DNA of 64,000 nt from Ahaetulla prasina (lineage: Eukaryota > Chordata > Lepidosauria > Squamata > Colubridae): positions 155,813,920 to 155,877,919 of the forward strand of contig NC_080540.1 of the NCBI RefSeq assembly GCF_028640845.1. The letters run 5' to 3'. Shown one piece after another: positions 1 to 10,425 of this stretch. How positions within the stretch are numbered: position 1 is the first letter of the stretch; each line of letters starts with the position of its first letter. A model generated the notes under the pieces. The model was not told the origin of the DNA, made no database searches, and saw only the letters and a program-made list of their open reading frames with translations. The position numbers were made by a program, and so were the translations under genes.

Positions 1-1370
1 TGTTTGGTATTGATCGCTAATTTCCAAAGCTGTACAATAGTAAAAGGGAATCTGACGTAAAGGCAGGGATGGAATCCCAGGCAGCTCTTTTTCCAGGCCT
101 GGATGCCACACGTTTTTGGCCGTGTGGGTTTAGGAAATCCTTGATCACTCCGAAGACAAGGGCCTCCTTGCAAGGCCCTGCCAGAGTTCCTAGTGCCTCA
201 GCCTCCTTTTGTGCTTTGCCTTCTTATACAACCCACCCCCGGCTGGCTGGGCCAGAACATGGGGTTCCTTTGTTGGGAAGCCGCGTGTGTGTGTGTGTGT
301 GTGTGTGTGTGATGAGGAGATGTAGCATCAAGGCTGTGGAAGAAGAGCCTGCTCTCTGATCAAGAAAACCGCATGCGGTCCTCAGACCTTCGGGCCCCTC
401 TGCAATAGGATTTAGCACAATGTTTCCAAGGCCTCGAGTGAAATAATTTCAGCTTTACGTTCAGTCTTTTCAGTAGAGACTTGAATTACGTTTCTGCACT
501 TTGACTCAGCAGGGCACAGAAAATGAAACCACATTCAAAATAGCAGAGCTGAAATAGACATATTCAAATGCTGTAAGAGCAGTGGTAGAAATGTAACCCA
601 CATAATCCCTGAATTGTTCTTCAAACATAAGCAAAGCTGAAATAGTTGATAGTGGATTTCTTCAAAACAAAGGCCCTTTATTGACTTAATATATGTGCAG
701 GTAAAGGGCCAGACATACATGGACGCAATTCAAATACAAAACCTGTGCTGGATGTTGTTGGTAGCATACTGAATGAAGCCAAGTAAATGGAGGCCTCCTT
801 CAGATGAGACCAAAAGTGCTGATTGGAAAAACCACAGCCAGAAGCAAGATCTTTTATTGGATGGAAACCTTCTTGAAAGCCTGGGTTGTTACCACAGTTT
901 TGGAGACTCTCTGGACTCAGTATTAAACCTTAATATCTAGATTTGGGTAATACCTACGTTGCTAAGGATGTGTTTATCCAGCTAAAGACAGGTTCATCAA
1001 CTAAGCTGATGGCTGAAGATGTCAGACCTTGGTGGGATGACAAGCCTTCAGTCCTTCTCAGGTCAACCACTCTAAGCAGATTTAGGTAGGGTTGTCTCAA
1101 AGGAAACACTATGCTGCAGCCTAGCTGTTTACTGGGTATCAGTAACAGCAACCAGATGTAGTTCTTGTCATTACATCTTTGCTGAAGATGTATCTCTTTC
1201 CCAGCACAAATTATCTGTGTCGTACAGCAAGCTTTACATGACTGAAGACAAGGCTTTTTGAAAGGCATTCAAATCCAAGCAAAAGGTGGTTTTCCTGATT
1301 TAATTCTGTAGATTCTAGAGTTGAAAAACCATTTGTTGGCTGAGGGCTGCCCTTAATGTGAGTTAAGCTT
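1..1370. other. Anonymous sequence with a (GT)14 microsatellite
   Basis: No gene or recognised repeat was found here. A (GT)n run of about 14 units lies at 284-311. The open frames that span it are low-complexity or short and show no domain. The sequence is AT-rich and looks like ordinary intergenic or intronic DNA. Confidence 0.5.
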
Positions 1371-1371
1371 T

Positions 1372-1650
1372 AACTTAACTCTGGTGGCTCAACAGACTAA
1401 GCAGTCTGTTATTAACACAGATGCTTGCAATTACTGCAAGTTCAAGTCCCACCAGGCCCAAGGTTGACTCAGCCTTCCATCCTTTATAAGGTAGGTAAAA
1501 TGAGGACCCAGATTGTTGGGGGCAATAAAAGTTGACTTTGTATATAATATACAAACGGATGAAGACTATTGCTTAACACAATGTAAGCCGCCCTGAGTCT
1601 TCGGAGAAGGGCGGGATATAAATTCAAATAAAAAATAATAAAAAACAAAA
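1372..1650 (+). mobile_element. tRNA-derived SINE with L2-like 3' tail
   Basis: The head resembles a tRNA promoter: an A-box-like TGGCTCAACAG near 1384 and a B-box-like GTTCAAGTCCC near 1440. The body is the squamate SINE core (CAAGGTTGACTCAGCCTTCC) followed by a conserved block with GATTGTTGGGGGCAATA. The 3' end at about 1588-1620 is a stem-loop, CCGCCCTGAGTC...GAAGGGCGG, then an A-rich tail. The same stem-loop ends the L2 LINEs of this window, so L2 machinery probably mobilised it (inference). The same family occurs inverted near 30.6 kb. Confidence 0.85.
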
Positions 1651-2440
1651 AAACAAAAAAACTCAACTATAACATTTTATCTTAGATTGCAGGAATGTCA
1701 TTTCTATTCTTTTCTAAAGTTTCTAAAGCCACATCTGTTGTAGGTGGTATAAGAATACCTAGAGTGAAATAGCTCAGATGAGGAAACTGATTTTGGATAT
1801 ATTGCCCTGGAAACAGCCAGAGATTTGGATGGAAGGGCTTTACTTATACCGAATGCTTTAGGTCAAATAAACACTTTAAAAGTGATTTCTTACAACATAC
1901 ATGGCATTCTTCTGCATATTCCTATAATACAGTGTCATAAATATAAAGCCCTGTTTTGGAGAGAAAGGCAGGAAAATTCTCAGGAAGGGAAGCTTCAATC
2001 ACAGAGTTTCAACTATTGGAAAAGGAGATTTAAAATTTTCAGATTTAAATTTAGATCATAAACAAATAGTCTTTCACTGTTTAATTAACGCTTAATTTTG
2101 CCCCCTCAAAACTTGCCCTTAATAGCTGTTTTGATATGGGCGTTGTGACATCCCTTATATAAGTTAGAAGACCTAGCAAGGAGCTACACTGAGCCAGTCA
2201 TAGCTTATCTCTGAAACTAAGAATTGGCCCAAGTCTTTTACTTGGATGTAGAGGTTTCTTAGCAATTCCACTGCTGACTAGCCTGGAACTGTCAAAAAAA
2301 CAGCCTAGAAAAAGACGTTGGCAATAATACTGCCCAGATATTTTCCTGGGTGCAGTCCTTAAGACTTGAAGGCATCTTCCCTTATAAGTTGAATGATATT
2401 TCCCAGAATGTGGAAATTTTGGAATTCTCATTCTATATCA
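1651..2440. other. Anonymous AT-rich sequence
   Basis: The short open frames show no recognisable domain. I find no repeat family that I can name here. Confidence 0.4.
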
Positions 2441-2686
2441 AGAAAATCAAGGCATGCACTGTGACCATTACAGGGAAATACAGATTATCTACCATTGACC
2501 TCACCCCATTCCTAAGAGGTCTGTAAGGGGTGTGCATAAGAGCACCAACGTGCCTACCGTTCCTGTCCTAATGTTCCCTTTGATTGTATCCAATTTCATA
2601 TAGTTATTACATACTTATGGTTATATATATGCTTATATATTGTATAGTTATTTCATGCTTATGCTTATATATACTGTTGTGACAAA

Positions 2687-2690
<4 letters not shown>
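2441..2690 (+). mobile_element. LINE 3' end (Rex1/CR1-like non-LTR element)
   Basis: The piece starts in the last codons of a LINE ORF2, where the frame encodes LTPFLRGL before a stop. It then runs through a short 3' UTR with the block GTGCCTACCGTTCCTGTCCTA to the terminal motif TGTTGTGACAAATAAATAAA. The same 3' UTR recurs near 18.2, 23.3, 30.2, 50.3, 58.0 and 61.4 kb, which defines it as one family. The clade is uncertain: the C-terminal ORF seen at 57.7-58.0 kb resembles the jockey/CR1/Rex1 group. Confidence 0.75.
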
Positions 2691-2737
<47 letters not shown>

Positions 2738-2738
2738 A
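2685..2738. repeat. (AAAT)n microsatellite on a LINE tail
   Basis: About 13 units of AAAT directly extend the AAATAAATAAA tail of the preceding LINE 3' end. Confidence 0.9.
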
Positions 2739-3139
2739 ATAAGATTAGAGGAGAACAAGGTCATTCCTTTGTTAGAGAATCTGGACAGAGTTTTGAATAA
2801 CAGGATTAACTTATGATTTTTCAGTTATTTACAGAGTTGTGACATAAGCATTGTTTGACCAAAAAAAAAAAAAAAAGTACAAGAGGCTGTATTTTCAGTG
2901 AAAACACTTTTCAAAATCTCAACAGGGAGCCATCTTAAGTGCTTAAGAAGAGATTCTGCTACCAGAAAATATAATATGTATTACAAAAAATAAACCTATA
3001 ATAATGAAACATAAATGGTTATTAGTATAGATTAAATTAAATGTTCAAGAAGATAATGAGGCATGGAATAAAAAAAAATTGGAGAGCCCAGTAACAAAAC
3101 ATCAAGGAAGGCAATGTTCACAACTATAAATCGATTTTT

Positions 3140-3146
3140 TACATAT

Positions 3147-3198
<52 letters not shown>

Positions 3199-3256
3199 AC
3201 TTTTATACCGCCCTTCTCCCAAAGGACTCAGAGCGGTGTACAGCCTACATTAAAAC
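3140..3256 (-). mobile_element. L2 LINE 3' end, left part (split by LTR element)
   Basis: An (ATTT)n run at about 3142-3197 is followed by the L2 3' stem-loop in reverse (TACCGCCCTTCTCCCAAAGG...), which gives minus-strand orientation. The element stops at the target duplication AAAAC of the Gypsy insertion and resumes at 7243. Confidence 0.85.
3252..3256. repeat. Target-site duplication AAAAC (left)
   Basis: These 5 bp precede the 5' LTR and match 7243-7247 exactly. Five-bp duplications are usual for Ty3/Gypsy integrases. Confidence 0.9.
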
Positions 3257-3446
3257 TGTTATGTATTCTTGTATGTACCTTTAAATATTTGGGCGGGAAA
3301 TCAGCACGTTGCTGATTGGACGAAGCCGCCAGTAGAACTGTATAAAAGGAGAGGTTTTTCCCCCAGCCTGTTGCTGGGTTCACCCTATATTAAAGAGCTG
3401 TTGTCACTACCCTGGTCTCCAGCCTCGTTACTTCCAGAACATAACA
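3257..3446 (+). repeat. 5' LTR of a Ty3/Gypsy element
   Basis: This 190-bp direct repeat of 7053-7242 starts TGTTATG and ends CATAACA, forming a short inverted terminal repeat. A TATA-like box (TATAAAAGG) lies near 3340. It differs from the 3' LTR at only two positions that I can find, 3427 and 3441. The open frame at 3269-3607 is LTR and leader sequence, not a gene. Confidence 0.95.
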
Positions 3447-3447
3447 C

Positions 3448-3466
3448 TGGCGACGAAGGTGGGATC
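3448..3466 (+). promoter_or_regulatory. Primer-binding site, probably tRNA-Ser
   Basis: Directly after the 5' LTR comes TGGCGACGAAGGTGGGAT. From memory, the 3' end of vertebrate tRNA-Ser(GCT) gives the complement TGGCGACGAGGATGGGAT, which matches at 16 of 18 positions. A serine primer would suit mag-type Gypsy elements. The tRNA assignment is recalled, not searched. Confidence 0.65.
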
Positions 3467-3543
3467 TCGAGGCTAAGGAGAACCAGAACCGAGCTGAAAC
3501 ACGATAGACCCGAACCCAGCAAACACAGGGCAGAAAAGCGGAG

Positions 3544-4470
3544 ATGGCCAGTTACACTCCGCTCGCACCGTTTGACCCGGCTAAAGAGAAATGGGGGACG
3601 TATATGACCCGTTTCGAAAGCTTTCTAGAAGCCAACGAACTGCAAGGAGTTCCAGATAACCGCAAAAGGGCTTATTTCTTAAGCCACTGTGGTCCGGAGG
3701 TCATTGATATCGCGGAAGCCCTGGCAGAGCCAACGCCGTTATAATCGGTGTCGTGGCCAACTCTACAGACTTTACTAAAAAACCACTTCGCGCCAACGCC
3801 GTCCAAATACGTGCGGCGGTTTGAATTCGGAGAGCGAAGGCAGATGGAGGGCGAATCCATCGGTGACTACATGGCCGCCCTAAGGAAAGCGTCCAAGGAC
3901 TGCGGATACCGCGACCTGGGCGAGGTGCTCCTCGAGCAACTCATCCGAGGGGTCAGAGACATCCGTTTGCGGCGGCGGCTGCTAGCAAAGAGCAACCTAA
4001 CGCTGGCCAACGCTCTGGGCGAAGCCAGAGCACATGAAATGTCCACCCAAGCGGCGGAGACACTGCAAAGCCTGTCCCACCAAAGGCGGCGCGAAGCCAA
4101 CCCCAGTGCACCAGGAGGAGGTTCAGACCGAATCCGGCGGTGAAGATGAGAAAGGGTCTGCCGAACCGAGAAACGCGACAAAGGGACCGAGGCGAATGCG
4201 GAAGCTGCGGTGGTCAACACCGCGCCAACGCTGCAAGTTTAAGGACGCGACATGTCGGAGGTGCGGGAAGAAAGGGCACCTAGCTCAAGTTTGTCGAGCG
4301 CCCAACCTTCCCGCCGAAAATTCAAATCGGCCAATCAGAGCGCGGAATCGGCAAGGCGACCAGCGATTGGCTCAAACAAAAAGGCGGATTCAAACCAAAC
4401 GACTGTGGTCATAGGCGGCGCCTCGACCCGAGTGGAGAAGAAGATCTTCACCAAACCAAAATAGAGGGAG
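3544..4470 (+). pseudogene. Gag (capsid-nucleocapsid) of the Gypsy element, frameshifted
   Basis: The frame starts at 3544 with ATG (MASYTPLAPFDPAKEKWGTY) and encodes a capsid-like N-terminus. It hits a stop at about 3742, continues in another frame at 3748-4143, then shifts again. The final part holds a retroviral zinc knuckle, CX2CX4HX4C (CRRCGKKGHLAQVC), at 4253-4294. In an intact element Gag would form the cytoplasmic particle and bind RNA through the knuckle. At least two frame changes make this copy non-functional. The capsid part resembles Gag of mag-like vertebrate Gypsy elements (recalled family resemblance). Confidence 0.88.
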
Positions 4471-4486
4471 TACGGTGCCGGCTCAA

Positions 4487-4890
4487 GTAGACACGGGATC
4501 AGCGATCACCCGGTTCCCGTGGTGCAACACTTGCTGCACTCTTTGGGGCAAGGGCAAGTCTTTGCAAAGTTAGACTTGGCCCAAGCCTACCAACAACTGC
4601 CCGTGAGACGCCCGCACAGCCGAAGCCCAAACGATTGTAACGCACAGGGGCCTTCAAGTGCACCCGATTGCAATTTGGGGTGAGTGTGGCACCAGGGCTG
4701 TTCCAAAACCTAATGGAACGACTTCTGCAAGGGCTCCCAGGGTAGTTCCTACTTTGATGATGTCCTGATTTCAGGGAAAATGTAGAGGAATTGGGGAGCG
4801 TTTGAGAAAGGTTCTGGGCATTTTCGGACAGCCGGATTAAAAGTCAAGGTAAACAAATGCCAGATAGGGGTCGAATCCGTCGAATTCTTG
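4487..4890 (+). pseudogene. Protease trace fused to truncated reverse transcriptase
   Basis: A retropepsin active-site trace (VDTGSAI) lies at 4487-4507. Within about 20 bp the sequence jumps to reverse transcriptase blocks: a KLDLAQAYQQ-type motif near 4567-4600, an LQFGV-type motif near 4670, and the catalytic YFDD at 4750-4761. The rest of the protease and the N-terminal fingers are absent, so an internal deletion of several hundred bases is inferred. Stops and frame changes interrupt the remainder. Confidence 0.85.
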
Positions 4891-5570
4891 GGCTACCGGA
4901 TAGACAAGAAAGGAATTCACCCCACTGAGAGCAAGGTCAAGGCAATTAGAAAGGCTCCAGCGCCCAAAAACAAAGCAGAGCTACAGGCATTCCTGGGGCT
5001 AGTGAATTTTTACGCGGTCTTTTTAAAAAACAAAGCGACCGTTGCTGAACCGCTGCATAGGCTTTTAGGAAAAAATACTGTTTGGTCTTGGGGAAAGTCA
5101 GAAAATAGGGCTTTCGAAGCAGTAAAAAACCTGCTCTCGAGTGACAGCCTGCTCATCCAATATCATAAATCATTGCCCCTAGTGCTGGTTTGCGATGCCT
5201 CCCCTTACGGGGTGGGGGCTGTACTCAGCCATAGACTTCTAAACGGCACAGAAGCCCCTATAGCTTTTTATTCTAGAACGATGTCCTCCCCAGAGAGGAA
5301 CTACAGCCAATTAGATAAAGAAGCACTAGCCATTGTGTCAGGGGTGAAAAAATTTCACGAGTATGTTTTTGGGCGGGATTTTGAAATCGTGACTGACCAC
5401 AGACCGCTACTAGGGATACTGGCTGGCGATCACCAACGCCTGTGGCACTTTCGCCACGCTTGACCCGATGGACTATTTTCTTAGCCGCTTATTCGTACAA
5501 GCTGCAGCATCGACCAGGAAAAGAAGTGGGGCATGCAGACGCGTTAAGCAGATGCCCACTACCAGGGGCC
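4888..5570 (+). pseudogene. Reverse transcriptase thumb and RNase H of the Gypsy element
   Basis: The longest intact pol segment is open at 4888-5463 (191 codons). It begins in the reverse transcriptase palm/thumb (FLGYRIDKKGIH context, then NFYAVFLKNKATVAEPL) and runs into RNase H. Candidate RNase H acidic residues are visible in VLVCDASPYG, LDKEALAI and VTDHRPLLG. The frame shifts near 5440 and continues with the connection to integrase (HRPGKEVGHADALSR). RNase H degrades the RNA strand of the hybrid during reverse transcription. No starting methionine is expected, because this is part of a polyprotein. Confidence 0.9.
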
Positions 5571-7001
5571 ATCGAAGACCCTCGCGGGACGCCCATCCTG
5601 CTTATTGACTCTTTGGACTCTGGCCCAGTCACATCTAAGGAAGTGGCTCGCATCATACCGACATTATGTTAAGGACTGTACTCGGTTGGGTACAAGAGGG
5701 TGGCCGCTGCGCCGGGCGAACGCTAAGGAGTTTGTTAAAAAGCGGATGAGCTCTCGGCTCAAGGGGTGCCTGTTATGGGGTGATCGTGTGGTAATCCCGA
5801 TAAATTAAGGAAAGGTACTGGACCTCCTCCACGAGGGCCACCCAGGGATCGTCAGGATGAAGGGGCTAGCGAAGCTATGTGTGGTGGCCACTCATGGACT
5901 CAGAGATTGCTGAGATGGTGGGGAAATGCCAGGCTTGCCAAGAGTCCAGACCCCTACCCCAACGGCCCCAGTCAGGAATGGGAAAAACCCCAAGGGCCCT
6001 GGTCAAGAATCCACATTGATTTTGCTGGCCCTTTCCATGGCCAAACTTTCCTAGTGGTTGTCGACGCATTCTCTAAATGGTTGGAGATCATACTCATGAA
6101 ATCCACTACGGCCGAGGCAGTAATCGCAGCCCTGCGCCACTTATTCGCAACCCACGGGTTGCCTGACACTCTGGTGTCCGACAACGGCCGCAATTCACAG
6201 CAGCCCAGTTCAAGAATACTTGGCAGAGCAGGGCATCCGACATGCCCTCTCTGCGCCTTTCCACCCTGCGTCGAATGGCCTTGCAGAGCGTTCCGTCCGG
6301 AGCGCTAAGGAGGCATTGTCCAGGCTCAAGCCAGGTGACTGGCAAACAAAGATAGACTTCTTCCTGGCGTTCAGCACAGAACCCCAAGCACTGCTACAGG
6401 CAGAAGCCCAGCCGAATTATTGATGGGACGGAAACTCCAGTGCCCACTTGACCGCTTGAGTCCCATTACACACCAGAGGGTTACAAGGGGAAATAGACAA
6501 AACAAGGAATTGGGCATAGGCGACCAGTGTGGGCCCGCAACTACGGGACGGCCCAAGTTGGCTCGCAGGGCAAATAATAAAAGCAACCGCCCAAAGTCAT
6601 ACTTGGTCGAATTACAAGACAACCGGTATGGGCGCCACATAGATCAGATAAGGAGACGAATAACTGAACAAATTAAGCCACAGGAAACAAATTATGACCC
6701 CTCCCTATTTGAACCCACAGCTGACCATGACCCGGGGGAGGCGCAAGACTTAGCTGAGGTCCCGGAGGTCCAGCGACGCCATCAGGTTCGAGGAAACGAC
6801 GGGAAAATTACAAGTAATCCAGGGCCGGATGGCCAAGAAAAAGAATCTGCAAATAATCCAGGGCCCGATGGCCTAGAAAAAGAGCTGGGAGGAGAAAACA
6901 GACCCTCCGAACAGCTCAAAACACCACCCAGGACTGAACCGCGCAGGTCTGAAAGAACTAGGAGACGCCCAGGTTATTTGCGTGACTACGTCGAAAAATA
7001 A
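5570..7001 (+). pseudogene. Integrase of the Gypsy element, fragmented
   Basis: Parts of the integrase occur in several frames. The catalytic core appears at about 5995-6190 with the first aspartate in IHIDFAGPF and the second in LVSDNG; the glutamate lies in SNGLAERS near 6280. An N-terminal zinc-domain remnant lies near 5820-5930. The C-terminal part is open at 6420-7001 and contains YLVELQDNRYGRHIDQIRRR, the C-terminal integrase motif of Gypsy elements, followed by a hydrophilic tail with a NPGPDG-containing repeat near 6810-6880. Frame changes separate every block. Confidence 0.87.
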
Positions 7002-7037
7002 CATGTAAATAAAATGTAAATAGAGGCAAAGTGTTTT

Positions 7038-7052
7038 CTGGGAGGGGAGGAG
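7038..7052 (+). promoter_or_regulatory. Polypurine tract before the 3' LTR
   Basis: A purine run (GGGAGGGGAGGAG) abuts the 3' LTR, the expected place for plus-strand priming in an LTR retroelement. Confidence 0.85.
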
Positions 7053-7242
7053 TGTTATGTATTCTTGTATGTACCTTTAAATATTTGGGCGGGAAATCAG
7101 CACGTTGCTGATTGGACGAAGCCGCCAGTAGAACTGTATAAAAGGAGAGGTTTTTCCCCCAGCCTGTTGCTGGGTTCACCCTATATTAAAGAGCTGTTGT
7201 CACTACCCTGGTCTCCAGCCTCATTACTTCCAGAACTTAACA
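7053..7242 (+). repeat. 3' LTR of the Ty3/Gypsy element
   Basis: This is the 190-bp direct repeat of 3257-3446 with two differences: A at 7223 where the 5' LTR has G, and T at 7237 where it has A. The second breaks the terminal inverted repeat. It is followed by the target duplication AAAAC at 7243-7247. Confidence 0.95.
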
Positions 7243-7480
7243 AAAACAGTTAAATATACAAACTTAAAAACACAATTAAAAAACTTATTCAATAAAGGCC
7301 AAAATTAAAAACCGTCGAATTGACCATATAAAATACCCACTAAAATTGTTAAAATTTAAAAATTTTAAAAATTTAAAATTCAGGCCAGTCCCGCTTGGAT
7401 AAATAGATAGGTTTTCAATTCCCGGCGAAAGGTCCGAAGGTCGGGTAATTGGCGTAAACCGGGGGGAAGTTCGTAATTTA
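7243..7480 (-). mobile_element. L2 LINE 3' end, right part
   Basis: The L2 sequence that was interrupted at 3256 continues here. An AT-rich 3' UTR is followed by the reverse complement of the last ORF2 codons, whose complement encodes an LRTSPRFTPITRPSDLSPGI-like degraded stretch. The same region is better preserved near 23.7, 33.6 and 45.5 kb. Confidence 0.8.
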
Positions 7481-9730
7481 AAATTACTGATAAACTCTTC
7501 CAAAATATTATGCGTGGTCTATTGAACACTCACGCATTTTTTAAAAAGAAATTGGATTTGGTTACTGGTGCTCAAAATACATTATTTTCCTGATGCAGTT
7601 TTGTGCCATGGTACGCTTCATGTATTAATTTTGTTCTTAGATTTGATAATAATTTAAATACTGGCTTGGTCGCTTTTTAAAAAATATGATTTGAAAATTA
7701 ACAGGAAATAGATATTATATCCTTTTTTATAATCACACAAAAATGATGTTACAAAATTGGATAAATATATCCCGGGCACATTTTTTCCTGTCATTGTCTT
7801 CCTGATAACCCCAGTCCAGTATTAAAGCAGGCTTAGACCATCCTGGCCTATATTAATATCCAAGTTTTCCCCTTAGGCCAACAACATCCAACATGCATAA
7901 CACTGTTCAGGTTTGGGCTCTTCCACATGGCAGCCCTGAAGTGCTATTATTCAGTTGTGAATGGCAGAAAGCAGTGCTACCTTAAAGAAGTACTCCCTGC
8001 ATGGCATCTGTAGCTGATTATAAACTGAATCCAGGCATAAGTATGTCTCTCTCTCCCTCTCCCAGCCCCCATGAGCCAATCTGCCAAGTCAAGATGTTCC
8101 ATGGAAAATCCAATTATATTTATAGAATTACATGTGAAGCTTGAAATCCTTCCAGGATGGGCATGTGAACGCCAGATGTTCAGAGAAGTGGGATACCTTA
8201 GCCCATCTGGAATGACAAATGTTTCTGCAATTTTTAGAGAACTGGGGTACTTTAACACGAGTGTGTTGTAAGGGAAAATTGCAATCGCTGTTACCCCAGA
8301 AATCTAAACCCTAACAATAAAACCAACTATTATCTCAGAAAACTGCAAAAACAAGAAAGGCAAAAAAAAAAAAACTACAGTCAATCATTTCATAAGTCAT
8401 TGAGGGAGGGGAACATAATTTATATCAATATGATGTTGTAATGTTATTTAGTGACATTCTCAGTCAGCAACTTGGTGCCTTCCAGATGTGTTGGACTGTG
8501 TAGCAACATCTGGGGAGGAGGTCAAACCAGGCAAGATGGCAATTATCGCAGTCAGTCAAAGCTTTGCCCCTTCGTAAAGAGTTAAAGGCTTCAACGGTGC
8601 TGCTATCTATCACATCTTCATGACCTTCTCCTGAAGAAGTCCCAGATGTGTCCCAAAACACTAAGCTGGGAAAATTTATTATGCGGCCCTTGTCGCCCAA
8701 ATGGATTGATAGTTTCTTATAAAATCAAATTATACTTTTAAGTGATTCATCTGGATTTTCAGAGGAGGGAAATGAATGTTCTTCAAAGAATGTTTGAAAG
8801 GAATTAATGATGAACTTAGAATAAAAGCACTACAAAAATGCATTTAGCCTTGGTAATTAATAAACATAAAGGATATGCTCTGTACTAAACATGTGAGAAA
8901 AATACATAATATGACGATCCAGGTGAAATATGCTTTTTGTTGGTTTTTTTTTAAGATCTTTGTTTTTACTTGGCAACATAGCAACAAAGTAAAGCTAGCT
9001 AGGTATCCTTTAGAAATGACCATAAATTCAAGACTAGTTTATTTGGCCATGATAGTTCTAAGGTTTCTCATAGTGAAACGTCTCAGGTAGAGGAACAACC
9101 AGGGCAGAAATCAGCGGAATTTTCCCTTATTCTTCCAATCCTTAGAGTGTCTAAAAGGAGGGAGCTTTCAAGTTCACAGCAGTTGATGATGGCCGAGTAG
9201 TTGCTTCGAATGGTATAAATGCATGATCCAGTACAAAACATATGTTGCAGTAATCATGCCTTTTTTCAGGACCAAAGTCTGGGGCAGAATATTAAAAAAC
9301 CCTTAGATGGTGATTCCATCTAAATCAACAACCCATCCACCTGCTATTTGCCTTTTAAAACAAAATGTGTAGTTACTAATGCAAAACTCCCAAAGGGCTT
9401 CTTTTTATTAAGTATTGGAAAAGTCAGCTGCAGTTTCATGAAATTGGGGGGGGGGGCTTAATTATAATTTCACTTACAGTAATCAGGTAAATTCCTCTTA
9501 CGGTTCATTAAAAATCAGCTGTATTCTTTTTAACTTTTAACAACACTGATCTCCAGATGAAGAGCATTTTAAGAATCTGTTCTTTTTTAAAATAGTTTTT
9601 ATTAAGCATTTTTCACCTTTAAAAACAGAAAAAACACCACTGGTTATAACTATACTAGCTACGTATATATTTACATTATACTTACATAATCAGTAATTTA
9701 ACTTTGACAGTAATTAATAACTTTAATTAT
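7481..9730. other. Anonymous AT-rich sequence
   Basis: About 2.2 kb lies here without a supported gene. A fragment near 8466-8510 (TTGGTGCCTTCCAGATGTG) resembles a common squamate dispersed repeat and recurs near 49.03 kb. A G9 run lies near 9447. All open frames are short and without domains. Confidence 0.4.
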
Positions 9731-9734
9731 TATT

Positions 9735-10425
9735 TAATAATAATAATATCAGAGTTGGAAAGGACCTTGGAGGCCTTCTAGTCCAACCCCCTGCCCAAGC
9801 AGGAAACTCTACACCATTTCAGGCAAATGGCTATCCAACATTTTCTTAAAAATTTCCAGTGTTGGAGCATTCACATCTTCTGCAGGCAAGTCGTTCCACT
9901 CATTAATTGTTCTAACTGTCAGGAAATTTCTCCTTAGTTCTAAGTTGCTTCTTTCCTTGATCAGTTTCCACCCATTGCTTCTTGTTCTACCCTCAGGTGC
10001 TTTGGAGAACAGCCCGACTCCCTCTTCTCTGTGGCAACCCCCAAGATATTGGAACACTGCTATCATGTCTCCCCTAGTCCTTCTTTTCATTAAACTAGGC
10101 ATACCCAGTTCCTGCAACCATTCTTCATATGCTTTAGCCTTCAGTCCCCTAACAAATCTTTGTTGCTCTTCTCTGCACTCTTTCTAGAGTCTCAACATCC
10201 TTTTTACATCGTGGCGACCAAAACTGAATGCAATATTCCAAGTGTGGCCTTACCAAGGCATTATAAAGTGGTATTAACACTTCACGTGATCTTGATTCTA
10301 GCCCTCTGTTTATGCAGCCCAGAACTGTGTTGGCTTTTTTGGCAGCTGCTGCACACTGCTGCCTCATATTTAAATGGTTGTCCATTAGGACTCCAAGATC
10401 CCTCTCACAGTTACTACTACTGAGT
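9735..10425 (-). mobile_element. CR1 LINE 3' fragment
   Basis: This is a minus-strand CR1 3' region. The left end carries the CR1 3' block GGCCTTCTAGTCCAACCCCC, and the complement encodes the C-terminus of CR1 ORF2. Recognisable peptides are [20 protein letters not shown] and [10 protein letters not shown] at 10385-10149, then NEWNDLPAEDV further 3'. CR1 elements are usually 5'-truncated, as here. The frame shifts between the two open parts, so it is inactive. Confidence 0.92.

Larger units (their letters stand above)
3257..7242 (+). mobile_element. Defective Ty3/Gypsy LTR retrotransposon
   Basis: The complete element is flanked by identical 5-bp duplications (AAAAC) and inserted into an L2 3' end. 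The order is LTR, primer-binding site, gag, a protease trace, reverse transcriptase, RNase H, integrase, polypurine tract, LTR, as in Ty3/Gypsy. Gag is frameshifted, most of the protease and the N-terminal reverse transcriptase are missing, and pol is broken in several frames. At about 4.0 kb it is shorter than autonomous relatives (usually 5 kb or more). The two LTRs differ by about 1%, so insertion looks recent relative to the interior damage. Confidence 0.93.

Noticed and set aside
1372..1460. tRNA-like A and B boxes as a functional tRNA gene
   Set aside because: No cloverleaf could be made by eye; the boxes are the head of a SINE with body and tail.
3867..4220. 117-codon minus-strand frame inside the Gypsy element
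   Set aside because: It is a shadow of gag, which carries recognisable capsid and zinc-knuckle sequence on the plus strand.
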